This document shows positions 1 through 7,387 of a DNA stretch of 11,584 bases, in pieces. The notes under the pieces are model-generated. The model did not search any database. It was not told where the DNA came from and saw only the letters and a list, made by a program, of their open reading frames with translations. The translations under genes and the position numbers were made by a program. The first letter of the stretch is position 1, and each line of letters opens with the position of its first letter. The stretch covers positions 1-11,584 of the forward strand of contig JAJTHO010000005.1 in assembly GCA_021297975.1 (NCBI GenBank), in the 5' to 3' direction. The stretch comes from Alphaproteobacteria bacterium (GTDB taxonomy: Bacteria > Pseudomonadota > Alphaproteobacteria > JAJTHO01).

Positions 1-704
1 AGGCCGCTCTCTGCCAGCAGCTTGACCGGCAGGGAAGCGGCGGCTTCTTGAATTTGAAACGCGCCCTCAGGAAAGCCGGGTAAATCGGGTATCAGGCCGC
101 TGCTGCTAAGCCGTACCGTGCCGCCGGGAAGTAGCGTGCCGGAGGTCAGCTTGGCAAAAGCCTCACTGTTTTCAAAAACCGTCACATCAAGAGGCGGTTG
201 CAGCAACAGCACCGCCGCCGCAGCAGAGGCGGCATCATGGCCATAAGCGGTAACCCAACTTTGTTGCAACCAATCGGGAAAATTTGTCAGCGGTGCGAGC
301 GGCGCAGCGGCGCGCTGTTCCCGCTCATTCGCGCAGCGGCGTAGAATGGCGTTGACGAGACCTTTATAGCGGCTGAACCGGCTATCCTCTAAAATTCCCA
401 CGGACGTTGCCACCGCCGCATGATCCGGCACGCGGGCATAGTATAACTGGGTGATGCCAAGCGCGAGGGCAAGTTCCACGGGGGCGGCCTGCGGCGGCAG
501 GGGGTGTTGCAATTTTCCGGCGATAATTTGGCGAATATGGCCGTAATGGCGCAGGGTGGTGCTGATAAGATTGCGGGAAAATTGCCGATCAATATCGTTA
601 AGATTTTGAAAGGCTTGGCTGTTTGCCAATGATTGCCGCAGGGGTGTTTTGCCTAATAACACGTCTTGAAGGACGGTGAATGCAACGGCTCTCGCTTTTG
701 GCAT
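1..704 (-). CDS. rsmB: 16S rRNA (cytosine-967-C5) methyltransferase RsmB, N-terminal part (cut by window edge)
   Basis: The leftward frame from the ATG at 704 is open to the window edge, giving 234 complete codons. The first ~130 residues form a NusB-like RNA-binding domain. Family landmarks include VPDHAAVATSV (about 93-103) and KGLVNAILRR (about 114-123). Near the cut edge, GAFQIQEAAASLPVKLL (about 214-230) matches the start of the SAM-binding methyltransferase domain, where the family has a (V/I)QDEA-like motif. RsmB methylates C967 of 16S rRNA with S-adenosylmethionine in the cytoplasm. The SAM motifs that follow and the catalytic cysteines lie outside the window. The start is supported by an AGG about 7 nt upstream and by the MPKARAVAFTVL opening, which is usual for the family. 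The gene is divergent from the DUF1674 gene with 42 bp between starts. Family assignment is confident; activity cannot be judged from a fragment. Confidence 0.9.
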   Translation of the reverse strand, partial: MPKARAVAFTVLQDVLLGKTPLRQSLANSQAFQNLNDIDRQFSRNLISTTLRHYGHIRQIIAGKLQHPLPPQAAPVELALALGITQLYYARVPDHAAVATSVGILEDSRFSRYKGLVNAILRRCANEREQRAAAPLAPLTNFPDWLQQSWVTAYGHDAASAAAAVLLLQPPLDVTVFENSEAFAKLTSGTLLPGGTVRLSSSGLIPDLPGFPEGAFQIQEAAASLPVKLLAESG

Positions 705-715
705 TTGAATACCTA

Positions 716-721
716 TATAAT
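716..721 (+). promoter_or_regulatory. Consensus -10 box (TATAAT) ahead of the DUF1674-dgcN-dgcA gene set
   Basis: A perfect TATAAT lies 25 bp before the DUF1674 start, inside the 42-bp gap between it and rsmB. No good -35 box is found at 16-18 bp upstream, which would fall inside the rsmB coding start. The opposite strand of the same AT-rich patch could also serve rsmB. This is a sequence match only. Confidence 0.4.
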
Positions 722-746
722 GTGCTTGGTGAAGTGAGGTTCATAT

Positions 747-920
747 ATGCGTATACATGAAAAAAGAAAGCCTGAACTTGAAAAAAACGTAACAGCAGAA
801 CCCGCGTTGGTAGACCCAGCAGATGAGGAAACCGGCGGCGATGGCAATAAAAAACCAACCCGTTTAGACCCAACCCGCTATCTTGATTGGGAAAAAAATG
901 GCCGGGCGGTGGATTTTTAA
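747..920 (+). CDS. DUF1674 / SDHAF4-like succinate dehydrogenase assembly factor, 57 aa
   Basis: The small ORF starts MRIHEKRKPEL and ends with LDPTRYLDWEKNGRAVDF (residues 40-57). That C-terminus is the family hallmark (PTRYGDWE.KGR..DF) of DUF1674, the bacterial relatives of the mitochondrial SDHAF4/Sdh8 protein. In mitochondria these proteins bind the flavinylated SdhA subunit and promote assembly of succinate dehydrogenase (complex II); bacterial members are assumed to act similarly. The N-terminal half is acidic, low in complexity and probably disordered, as in relatives. A GTGAGG Shine-Dalgarno lies about 7 nt before the ATG, and a TATAAT box lies 25 bp upstream. It is followed 23 bp later by dgcN, so it may share a transcript with the D-glutamate genes, although no functional link between them is evident. 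No sdhA-D genes lie in the window. Confidence 0.85.
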   Translation: MRIHEKRKPELEKNVTAEPALVDPADEETGGDGNKKPTRLDPTRYLDWEKNGRAVDF

Positions 921-943
921 CGGTTTAATGAGTATAAAAGCGA

Positions 944-1939
944 ATGCGCACCATACACCAACCGTACCTGTTATTTTTAGGCGACGCCCCCGATAAACTG
1001 GCGGGTAAAACCGCGCTGGGGATTGCGCATTGGAATCCGGGCGCGGTGCTGGGTCAGCTCCGCCTGCCGGGCTGCGCGCTTGATGTGGGTGTGCCGGATA
1101 GGACGATTGCGGAGGCAGCGGCCTTAGGCGTTAAAACGCTGGTCATTGGCGTTGTGAACCGAGGCGGGGTGATGCCGCCCCTATGGCTCGAAACCTTTAA
1201 AGCGGCGTTAGAGCACGGCATGGACATTGCCAATGGCCTGCACACGCGGCTGACTAGTTTTCCGGAACTTGTTCAGCTTGCGGCGAAATACGGGCGGCAG
1301 CTCCACGATGTGCGCCATTTTGACGGTGCGCTTCCTATTGGCACAGGCGAAAAGCGCAGCGGCAAACGCTTGCTCACAGTGGGCACAGATTGCTCCATCG
1401 GCAAAAAATTCACCGCGCTGGTTATTGCAGGCGCCTTACAAAAAGCCGGGCGCAAGGCCACGTTCCGTGCCACGGGGCAAACGGGCATACTGATAAGCGG
1501 CAGCGGCATTGCCGTTGATGCGGTGGTGGCGGATTTTATCGCCGGGGCGGTTGAGATGCTCTCCCCCGCAAACGAGGCTGACCACTGGGATATTATCGAG
1601 GGGCAGGGGTCTTTGTTGCATCCCTCCTTTGCCGGGGTGACCATGGGGCTGGTGCATGGGGCGCAGCCGGATGCGCTGGTCTTGTGCGTTGATGAAAGCC
1701 GCACGCACATGCGCGGGGTAAAGCATCCCGTCCCCAGCATGGAAACCGCTATAGAACAGCATCTTACCGCAGCAAGGCTGACGAATCCCGCCGTGCGGCT
1801 GGTGGGTATCAGCGCCATCACCGAGCATCTGGACGAGGCCACCGCCCGGCGGCATATCGCGGATCTGGCCGCCCGCAGCGGCGTTCCCGCAACGGACAGC
1901 GTGCGTTTTGGTGTTGCCGATATACTGAAAGAATTATGA
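944..1939 (+). CDS. dgcN: D-glutamate N-acetyltransferase DgcN (DUF1611 family)
   Basis: The 331-residue protein is close to the family's usual length. It opens with PYLLFLGDAPDKLAGKTALGI (residues 7-27), characteristic of DgcN. An N-terminal Rossmann-like half includes GQLRLPGC (37-44), TLVIGVVNRGG (65-75) and ANGLHTRL (96-103). The C-terminal half is the DUF1611 P-loop-like domain with a modified Walker A, GTDCSIGKK (147-155), and a Walker-B-like region IIEGQGSL (217-224). In the characterised DgcN-DgcA pathway of marine bacteria, DgcN acetylates D-glutamate to N-acetyl-D-glutamate in the cytoplasm and DgcA racemises the product. The stop codon overlaps the dgcA start (ATGA), so the pair is very likely translated together. 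The start at 944 is chosen from the conserved N-terminus; there is no strong Shine-Dalgarno, and an out-of-frame ATG at 928 is ignored. Substrate is inferred from family and gene pairing. Confidence 0.88.
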   Translation: MRTIHQPYLLFLGDAPDKLAGKTALGIAHWNPGAVLGQLRLPGCALDVGVPDRTIAEAAALGVKTLVIGVVNRGGVMPPLWLETFKAALEHGMDIANGLHTRLTSFPELVQLAAKYGRQLHDVRHFDGALPIGTGEKRSGKRLLTVGTDCSIGKKFTALVIAGALQKAGRKATFRATGQTGILISGSGIAVDAVVADFIAGAVEMLSPANEADHWDIIEGQGSLLHPSFAGVTMGLVHGAQPDALVLCVDESRTHMRGVKHPVPSMETAIEQHLTAARLTNPAVRLVGISAITEHLDEATARRHIADLAARSGVPATDSVRFGVADILKEL

Positions 1940-2904
1940 GCCGCCGTATCGTCTCCTTTGCGGCGGAACGCTGGCCAATAGCCGGGGAATTTCGCATTGC
2001 CCGCGGCGCCCGCACCCATGTGGATGTGGTGTTGGTGCGCGTTGATGACGGGGAAGGGGAGTGCGTTCCCTATAAGCGGTATGGTGAAACGGTCGAAAGC
2101 GTCTTGGCGCAGCTGGAAGGTGTGCGCGGTGCGCTGGAAAACGGCGGCGACGCGCTGGCGCTGTTGCCCCCCGGCGCGGCGCGAAATGGCATCGATTCGG
2201 CGCTTTTGGATGCAGCTGCAAAAAAAACCGGCGTGCCGGTGTGGCAGCAACTGGGGCTTATGCGTCCCGAACCCGCCTTAACCGCCTATACCCTCAGCAT
2301 TGATACCCCCGACGCCATGGCCGCCAAGGGCGCGGGCTATCCGCTCTTAAAAATAAAAGTGGGCGGCGAGACGCTGGAGGCGGATTTGGCAAGGCTGGAG
2401 GCCATTCACGCCGCCAACCCATCCGCGAAACTGATTGTGGATGCGAACGAGGGCTGGAGTTTGGCCGATTGCCGGGCGGCGCTACCCGTTTTACAGCGGT
2501 TGCCGCTCGTGGTGTTGGAGCAGCCGCTGCCCGCCTCTGACAGCGCCGCGTTAGCCGAACTCCGCGCCGAATTACCGATTTTTGCTGATGAGAGCTTCCA
2601 CACGGCGGATGATATAGCCACCGTTCTGCCGTGGGCGCGGGGGGTTAACGTGAAGCTGGATAAAGCAGGCGGCGTGCGCCCGGTACTGGCCGCGATACAG
2701 GCGGCGCGGGCGGCGGGGTTATCCGTGATGCTGGGCTGTATGCTCGCCACATCCCGCAGTATGCTGGCGGCGTTTTGCCTCAGCAGTTTGGCCGATGTGC
2801 TCGATTTAGATGGCCCCTTGCTGCTGGCGATGGATGTGGCTGTTCCTGCGGCATACAAAGATAAGTCTTTTATTTCCTTGCCGGACGGGGGATGGGGACA
2901 GTAA
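1936..2904 (+). CDS. dgcA: N-acetyl-D-glutamate racemase DgcA (enolase superfamily, dipeptide-epimerase-like)
   Basis: The 322-residue protein belongs to the muconate-lactonizing subgroup of the enolase superfamily. Expected barrel residues are in order: the KxK pair K139/K141, metal ligands D169 (IVDANEGW), E195 (VLEQPLP) and D218 (FADES), and K240 in VNVKLDKAGG on the opposite face. GCMLATS (268-274) and the D290-L-D292 motif follow. The last is shared with L-Ala-D/L-Glu epimerases, so that activity (as in YcjG/YkfB) is the main alternative. Pairing with dgcN through a 4-bp ATGA overlap favours the D-glutamate pathway, where this enzyme converts N-acetyl-D-Glu to N-acetyl-L-Glu for later deacetylation. 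No dedicated deacylase or D-glutamate regulator is in the window. No clear terminator follows; the next gene starts about 70 bp later with its own promoter. Confidence 0.85.
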   Translation: MSRRIVSFAAERWPIAGEFRIARGARTHVDVVLVRVDDGEGECVPYKRYGETVESVLAQLEGVRGALENGGDALALLPPGAARNGIDSALLDAAAKKTGVPVWQQLGLMRPEPALTAYTLSIDTPDAMAAKGAGYPLLKIKVGGETLEADLARLEAIHAANPSAKLIVDANEGWSLADCRAALPVLQRLPLVVLEQPLPASDSAALAELRAELPIFADESFHTADDIATVLPWARGVNVKLDKAGGVRPVLAAIQAARAAGLSVMLGCMLATSRSMLAAFCLSSLADVLDLDGPLLLAMDVAVPAAYKDKSFISLPDGGWGQ

Positions 2905-2922
2905 AAAACCATAGTTAGGCTC

Positions 2923-2951
2923 TTGACGCCTACACCTGTATGCGTTACACA
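2923..2951 (+). promoter_or_regulatory. Candidate housekeeping promoter for the XRE regulator (TTGACG-N17-TACACA)
   Basis: TTGACG (2923-2928) is followed after 17 bp by TACACA (2946-2951). The -35 box is strong and the -10 box weak. The predicted transcript would begin near 2958 and give a leader of about 18 nt to the ATG at 2976. This argues against the upstream TTG at 2964 as the start codon. A similar TTGACG...TACAC pair precedes metK. Confidence 0.45.
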
Positions 2952-2975
2952 TGCAGCTTATAGTTGAGTTCTTAT

Positions 2976-3488
2976 ATGAATAAAGTATCAAAAATAGCAG
3001 CTCCCGCTCTGTCTTTAGTCGATGCCGAAGGCCCCCATCCCGTTGATCAGCATGTTGGCCAGCGTTTGCGCCTGCGCCGCACGATGCTGGGTGTCAGCCA
3101 AGAGAGCCTGGCTGCCAGCATCGGCCTTACCTTTCAACAAGTGCAAAAATATGAGCGCGGCAGCAACCGCATCAGCGCCAGCAAACTGTTCAGCATCGCC
3201 AAAGCCCTCAACACACCCATCAGCTTTTTCTTTGCCGGGGCAGAGTCTGGCGATTATAGCCAAGAGACTAGCAGTCAACATTTCAACTTAGCGGAAAGCA
3301 GCGTTGAGGTTGAATATGGCGATACCGATCCGTTTTCCAAGCAAGAAACGCTAGAACTTGTGACCGCGTATTACCGTATCGCCGATCCGGCTATGCGCCT
3401 TAAAATGCTTGAGTTAATTCAAAGTCTTGCTGCGGATATTCCGGGGCGCAAGCCCGGCGCATTGCGCAAAAAAACCAGCGTCGATTAA
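2976..3488 (+). CDS. XRE-family helix-turn-helix transcriptional regulator
   Basis: The protein is 170 residues long if it begins at the ATG at 2976; an in-frame TTG at 2964 would add four residues (MSSY). Neither start has a good Shine-Dalgarno, and the ATG fits the upstream promoter better. An HTH_3/Cro-C1 domain follows the stretch HPVDQHVGQRLRLRR. The recognition region GLTFQQVQKYERGSNRISAS is typical of a large alphaproteobacterial subfamily of short regulators. After the HTH the chain runs through FFFAG and an acidic linker into a C-terminal helical segment (VTAYYRIADPAMRLKMLELI) that this subfamily often has. Targets are unknown. It is not divergent from the dgc genes, so local control of them is not implied. 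The gene meets fliW tail to tail, with the two stops sharing TTAA. Confidence 0.85.
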   Translation: MNKVSKIAAPALSLVDAEGPHPVDQHVGQRLRLRRTMLGVSQESLAASIGLTFQQVQKYERGSNRISASKLFSIAKALNTPISFFFAGAESGDYSQETSSQHFNLAESSVEVEYGDTDPFSKQETLELVTAYYRIADPAMRLKMLELIQSLAADIPGRKPGALRKKTSVD

Positions 3489-4024
3489 CCCTTAACCGGC
3501 AACTGCATCGCATAGTCGTTGTTCGTGAGAACAACCTGTAATGCCGTGCCTTTACTGGTATCCATGATAATCGGCGCGCGGACGTTTAGCGTCATCTGCA
3601 CTTTGCCCATTTGCTCGCGCAGGGTCGCAATAAAAATCATCAGCAGGTAATCGTTTTCAATGCCGTGTTCCTTAGCCAAGCTCGCCGCATCGTCCGCTGT
3701 CAGCAACGTAGTCGCAAGCGTTGTTGGCATGACAATAAACGACAGGTTGGCATCCTCCAAAGATTGCAGCAGGCGGAATTTATTGCCCGATTCCGTGCCG
3801 GGAATCAGCAGCAGGGCAAATTCCCGCAGTGCGCTAAAGCCAACTAAACCCGTTTCAAAACGGATGATGGATTCCGGCTTCACCGCAAAAGTACCGAAGC
3901 GGTTTTCAACAATAATAGCGTTTTCGTTGGTATCCATGGCTGCCAATGCTTCTTCGAGCTGCGGGGATTGCAGCTGCTCGTTAAACGTGGCGTTAGCATA
4001 GTTCACTTGGGTTGCAAAGCTCAT
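3485..4024 (-). CDS. fliW: Flagellar assembly factor FliW with an N-terminal extension
   Basis: The 179-residue protein carries the FliW domain from about residue 38. It contains ENRFGTFAVKPESIIRF, ETGLVGF, a central FIVMPTT segment, NVRAPIIMDTSKGTALQVVL and a terminal YAMQLPVKG. FliW binds flagellin and CsrA in the cytoplasm. When flagellin is exported, freed FliW inhibits CsrA and so relieves repression of flagellin translation. The first ~37 residues precede the usual family start. They are probably real, because the ATG at 4024 has a good AGAGAGG site about 8 nt upstream while the internal Met30 has none. The gene lies 44 bp after flgL, as the last gene of the leftward flagellar run. The usual partner csrA is not adjacent on the fliW side; an XRE regulator ends there instead. 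Confidence 0.88.
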   Translation of the reverse strand: MSFATQVNYANATFNEQLQSPQLEEALAAMDTNENAIIVENRFGTFAVKPESIIRFETGLVGFSALREFALLLIPGTESGNKFRLLQSLEDANLSFIVMPTTLATTLLTADDAASLAKEHGIENDYLLMIFIATLREQMGKVQMTLNVRAPIIMDTSKGTALQVVLTNNDYAMQLPVKG

Positions 4025-4068
4025 GATAGTTACCTCTCTAAAAACGTGTTTCTTCGTTACTCAATTAG

Positions 4069-4971
4069 TTAATTCAAATACTGTGCCAAACTGATACGGC
4101 TGATGCGGGCAATGGTGGAAAAGGCCGCTTGCAGCAGTGTTTCCTCGATGGATAATTTAGAGGTTGCCTGCAGAATATCGGTGTCTTCGATATTGCCGAT
4201 GGTTTCGGTTAACAGCAGATTATTATTGGTATGCTGCGTTTCCACGCTATTGAGGATATCGGATTTTGCGCCGTTGACGGTGATGAGTCCATTAAGCCCG
4301 GATATAGCCGCATCTATCAAATCCATGGCGTTGCGCAGGTTGGTGGGGTTGGTGGGGGTTTGTTTAATCAGGCGCATGCCGCGAATGTATTGTTCAAACG
4401 CGGGGTCATTGGCTTTAATGCCCCAATCGAGCTGGAAATTTTTATCAATCTGCGAAAATAAAACCTTATCATCGCCTTGATAATAGGCTGTATCTGGCGT
4501 TGTGGCCGTTGCGGCGGTGGTGAGTTCGCTTAAATCAACAGGGGGGGTGTTGGTGCGGCTGCCGCCGAACAGGTAATTTTCCCCATCGGTAGAATTAAGT
4601 ACGCTGGCTGTTTGTGTTAATAATTGGTCTGCTTGCTGCCCCAGCGCCATAAAATTGGCGTTGCCATTGTTGAGTGCGGAAACCAGAGTACTTTTAAGCT
4701 TAATTGCGTTATCCAGCATGGAATTCATCTGTGTTTCCATTGTGGACATGCGCACAGATGTCTGGCTGATAACTTTTTTATAGCGATCGATTTGCGATGA
4801 GTTGCTTTCAAGCCGCACAAGCCGCCCGGCCTGGTCAGAAATACCCGAATAATTCTGGGCTTTTTTGCCGCTGGAAATTTGCGTTTGCAGGTCAAACGCG
4901 CGCGATTGAATCGTCTGCACAAAGCCATTGGTGCTATTAAATTTTGCTAGGGTGCCGACACGCTCTAACAT
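4069..4971 (-). CDS. flgL: Flagellar hook-filament junction protein FlgL (HAP3), flagellin-like
   Basis: The 300-residue protein has a flagellin-type N-terminal helix region: FNSTNGFVQTIQSRAFDLQ, then QISSGKKAQNYSGISD (about 31-46), then a long coiled region. The C-terminal region is SIEETLLQAAFSTIARISRISLAQYLN, the FlgL/flagellin C-domain. A short middle domain includes GENYLFGGSRTNTPP, which is typical of FlgL. FlgL polymerises outside the cell at the junction between FlgK and the filament, and is exported by the flagellar type III system with the FlgN chaperone. It begins 7 nt after the flgK stop with GGA as part of its ribosome site, so translational coupling is likely. The gene-neighbour order flgK-flgL favours FlgL over flagellin FliC. 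Confidence 0.9.
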   Translation of the reverse strand: MLERVGTLAKFNSTNGFVQTIQSRAFDLQTQISSGKKAQNYSGISDQAGRLVRLESNSSQIDRYKKVISQTSVRMSTMETQMNSMLDNAIKLKSTLVSALNNGNANFMALGQQADQLLTQTASVLNSTDGENYLFGGSRTNTPPVDLSELTTAATATTPDTAYYQGDDKVLFSQIDKNFQLDWGIKANDPAFEQYIRGMRLIKQTPTNPTNLRNAMDLIDAAISGLNGLITVNGAKSDILNSVETQHTNNNLLLTETIGNIEDTDILQATSKLSIEETLLQAAFSTIARISRISLAQYLN

Positions 4972-4978
4972 ACTATCC

Positions 4979-7174
4979 TCACTGTATTATTCTGTCTAAG
5001 GCATCAAACATTTCGCCCGTGATGCGGAGAACCTGGGCAGAGGCGTTGTGCGCGTTTTCTAAAATCGTCAGTTGCGCCATTTCTTCTTGGATATCGACGG
5101 CGGAAACCCCGGAAAAACGGCTTTCGATTTCGCTGCTGAGCGCTTTGTTGTTGGTGTAATCTTCCTCGGCAGTGGCGTTCATGCTGGCATTGCTGGAAAG
5201 AAACAGCGCGCTGTAACCGGTGAGGGTGGTTTGCACGTTGGCGATGCTGCCCGAAGAGCCGAAGTTAACCAGGTTGTTAAAGCTCTGCACCATGGCGTTG
5301 GCGGTGGTCGCATCACCCGGTGTAATCGCGGAAACGGGCGCGGTTACGGGAATGGGCCCGACGACGTTTGCGTTGTTGAGTGTACCGCGTGAAATGGTCT
5401 GCGGCGCGGCGAGTAAGCTCGCCTTGACGCGCACGGATGCGGCCATATTGCGCGAATCGTTAATTTGGAAAAACTTGGTAAAGTTTTCCCCGGTGGCGGT
5501 TGCGGTCGCGGGCGGTTGCAGCAGGGTTATTTCCATGCCATCGGGCGAGTTATCCGCTTTAAATTCCAGTTTCCCCAGGCTGTTGATGCGCGCAATCAGC
5601 GTTAAACCGGCGGCGGCGTTGATGTTGGCGATAAGCCCGCCGATGGTGGTAATCGGCGGCAAGGCGGCGCCTAAATCCAGATCATAGCTGTTTATGACGG
5701 CGCCGGTTGCATCGGTGACACCAAAGCGCACAATGCCGGTGCCGGTGAAGGCATCGGTTGCGGCAACGGAGCGCCCGCTGGTCACGAGCGGCGGGTTGGA
5801 TTGATTTAAAGAGTGCTCAAAAATATCATTCAGGCCAAAATAATGGGAAATTCCCATGTTTTTGCCGCTCACGGTTTCTGTTGCCGCCGGCCCCACATCA
5901 TCAACCCCCACCGCAATATGGCGGCCAAGTCCCGCATTAAGAACTAGCTTGCCGTTTACAATACTGGCACTGCCGAGAGTATTAAAGGCAACGCCGCCTA
6001 AAACAGTGGTTGCGCCGTTAATCGCGGTCATCAGGGTGTTGATATTGCTGCCGGGGGCGGCGGTTATCGCCGATAAATTAAGATCAATATAATCAAGAAA
6101 CTCACCCTTGGAATTGGTGATCGCGATGCGCATACCGCCGGTTGCATGAAACGGGTCGGTGGCGTTAACAGAGCGCGTGCCGGTAAGGCTTTGCGGCGGC
6201 GGATAGGCCGTGCCTTGGTTATTCAGTGCGTTGAGCGTATCCACCATGATATTGGTGATGTTTTCCAATTGATCCGACAAGGTCGGCATGGCGGTGTCGC
6301 GTATGGCGATAAGCGCTTGAATCTCGCCCTTGCGCACTTGGTTGGTTAAATCGGTGGGGATAACGGTTTCTTCAAAAGTAATCGGGTTAAAGCTGCCGTT
6401 TTCGGCGCGGACGCTCGAATCAATCGCAGTAATAGGGGTATATTGCAGTTTCTGCGCGGTTTGATCCACCAGCTTATAACCGGTGCGCATGTAAATAACT
6501 GCTTCGCGGTTATCACGAATGAGCACGTTCACTTCGAGTTTTTCAGAGATTTTGTTAATCGAGATATCGCGCTGATCTTCTAAATCCCCGGTGGGCAATC
6601 CGGCAACACTGGCGCGGGTTATCCGGCTGTTCAGCTCAACAATCTTATCGAGTTCGGCGTTGATGGTATCAACGGCTTTGCTGATTTGTTGATCCGCATC
6701 GCGGCGGATTTCTTGGATGGTGCTCTCGGCGTCTTGAATTTGTTGAGCAATGTTACGCGCTAGGTTGACTGTTTCCACATGGCGGATGGGGTCATTAGGG
6801 TTGGTTGCGATGCTGGCGAGGTTATTGCTGAGCGTTGTGAGCTGCGCGGTTAAATCGCTGTTCGCCGATACGTTGCCAAAGATATTTTCTGTGCGGCTTA
6901 GATAGCTCTGGGTTGTTTTTGATTCACTGGTGATGCCAATCTGGCGGCGCTGCTCGAGTTGCAGTGTTTCGCTGACCGTGCGGGTGATGCTGGAAACCTT
7001 TACCCCGCCGCCAACCCCTTGTTCAGTGCTAAGCGTTTGGCTTTCAAGATTGACCGTCTTGCGGGTATAGCCGGGGGTGTTGGAATTGGTGATGTTGTTT
7101 GCCGTAACGGCCAAGCCCTTCTGCGCGGCAGCAAGGCCGGTAATCGCGGTGCGGAGGGAGAGGGTTAACGACAT
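4979..7174 (-). CDS. flgK: Flagellar hook-associated protein FlgK (HAP1), long form
   Basis: The 731-residue protein starts with the rod/hook N-terminal motif: ITGLAAAQKGLAVTANNITN (11-30) followed by SNTPGYTRK (31-39). It ends with a matching C-terminal helix, EEMAQLTILENAHNASAQ then VLRITGEMFDALDRIIQ (697-731). The first ~320 residues include coiled regions typical of the FlgK family. Many FlgK proteins are about 450-650 residues; the extra length is in the middle, where residues ~331-452 and ~466-577 look like two copies of one domain. FlgK forms the first junction ring between hook and filament outside the cell and depends on the FlgN chaperone for export. An AGGAAAAG ribosome site precedes the ATG. 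It follows the flgN reading frame by 18 nt and is followed by flgL 7 nt later. Confidence 0.92.
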   Translation of the reverse strand: MSLTLSLRTAITGLAAAQKGLAVTANNITNSNTPGYTRKTVNLESQTLSTEQGVGGGVKVSSITRTVSETLQLEQRRQIGITSESKTTQSYLSRTENIFGNVSANSDLTAQLTTLSNNLASIATNPNDPIRHVETVNLARNIAQQIQDAESTIQEIRRDADQQISKAVDTINAELDKIVELNSRITRASVAGLPTGDLEDQRDISINKISEKLEVNVLIRDNREAVIYMRTGYKLVDQTAQKLQYTPITAIDSSVRAENGSFNPITFEETVIPTDLTNQVRKGEIQALIAIRDTAMPTLSDQLENITNIMVDTLNALNNQGTAYPPPQSLTGTRSVNATDPFHATGGMRIAITNSKGEFLDYIDLNLSAITAAPGSNINTLMTAINGATTVLGGVAFNTLGSASIVNGKLVLNAGLGRHIAVGVDDVGPAATETVSGKNMGISHYFGLNDIFEHSLNQSNPPLVTSGRSVAATDAFTGTGIVRFGVTDATGAVINSYDLDLGAALPPITTIGGLIANINAAAGLTLIARINSLGKLEFKADNSPDGMEITLLQPPATATATGENFTKFFQINDSRNMAASVRVKASLLAAPQTISRGTLNNANVVGPIPVTAPVSAITPGDATTANAMVQSFNNLVNFGSSGSIANVQTTLTGYSALFLSSNASMNATAEEDYTNNKALSSEIESRFSGVSAVDIQEEMAQLTILENAHNASAQVLRITGEMFDALDRIIQ
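5444..6184 (-). repeat. Tandem domain duplication inside FlgK (about residues 331-452 and 466-577)
   Basis: Two stretches of the protein align by eye. GTRSVNATDPFHATGG then MRIAITNSKGEFLDYIDLNL (from ~332) pairs with SGRSVAATDAFTGTG then IVRFGVTDATGAVINSYDLDL (from ~466). Further pairs are NTLMTAINGA with GGLIANINAA, VNGKLVLNA with SLGKLEFKA, and HYFGLNDIF with KFFQINDSR. The copies lie at roughly 5819-6184 and 5444-5779 on the reverse strand. The similarity is at the protein level and DNA identity is modest, so the duplication is old. Confidence 0.7.
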
Positions 7175-7192
7175 GGGGCGCTTTTCCTGTGT

Positions 7193-7387
7193 TTACAGCC
7201 GTTGATCCATGGCAACGGAAACGGCGGCCTGGCCGCGACCATAAAACGCGCCGGTGCTGTTGCCTTTTGCGGTATAAGCGGTGTGCTGCTCGATGCTTTC
7301 CATGGCCGCATCGCGAATTGCGTTCAGCACAAAACGGCGGGAATCGCGCGCCGCCATCAGGGCGCGGCGGTTAGTTGTCGTGGTATT
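7193..7387 (-). pseudogene. flgN: C-terminal part of flgN, cut off by an in-frame amber codon
   Basis: Directly after the TAG at 7390-7388 the same frame stays open for 64 sense codons to a TAA at 7195-7193. It encodes NTTTNRRALMAARDSRRFVL then NAIRDAAMESIEQHTAYTAK and a tail ending VSVAMDQRL. This resembles the C-terminus of alphaproteobacterial FlgN-like chaperones: an ENRR-type helix, then a short tyrosine/glycine tail. With the upstream part the whole frame is 148 residues, a normal FlgN length. No Shine-Dalgarno precedes the first internal ATG (7357), so independent translation seems unlikely, though reinitiation 30 nt after the stop is possible. In studied FlgN proteins this end binds FlgK and FlgL. 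It could be a pseudogene, a readthrough product or a sequencing error. Confidence 0.7.

Noticed and set aside
598..873. Leftward 91-codon frame overlapping the rsmB start and the DUF1674 gene
   Set aside because: Antisense to the well-supported DUF1674 gene and out of frame with rsmB; its translation resembles no family.
1273..2250. Long leftward open frame (325 codons) opposite dgcN and dgcA
   Set aside because: It lies antisense to two recognised enzymes with full motif sets. Its translation is rich in Ser, Pro, Arg and Cys without domains, as expected for a shadow frame in GC-rich coding DNA.
4979..7174. General reassignment of TAG in this organism
   Set aside because: The other complete genes end in TAA or TGA, and the DUF4160 gene ends at a TAG exactly at the usual family C-terminus, so TAG still terminates.
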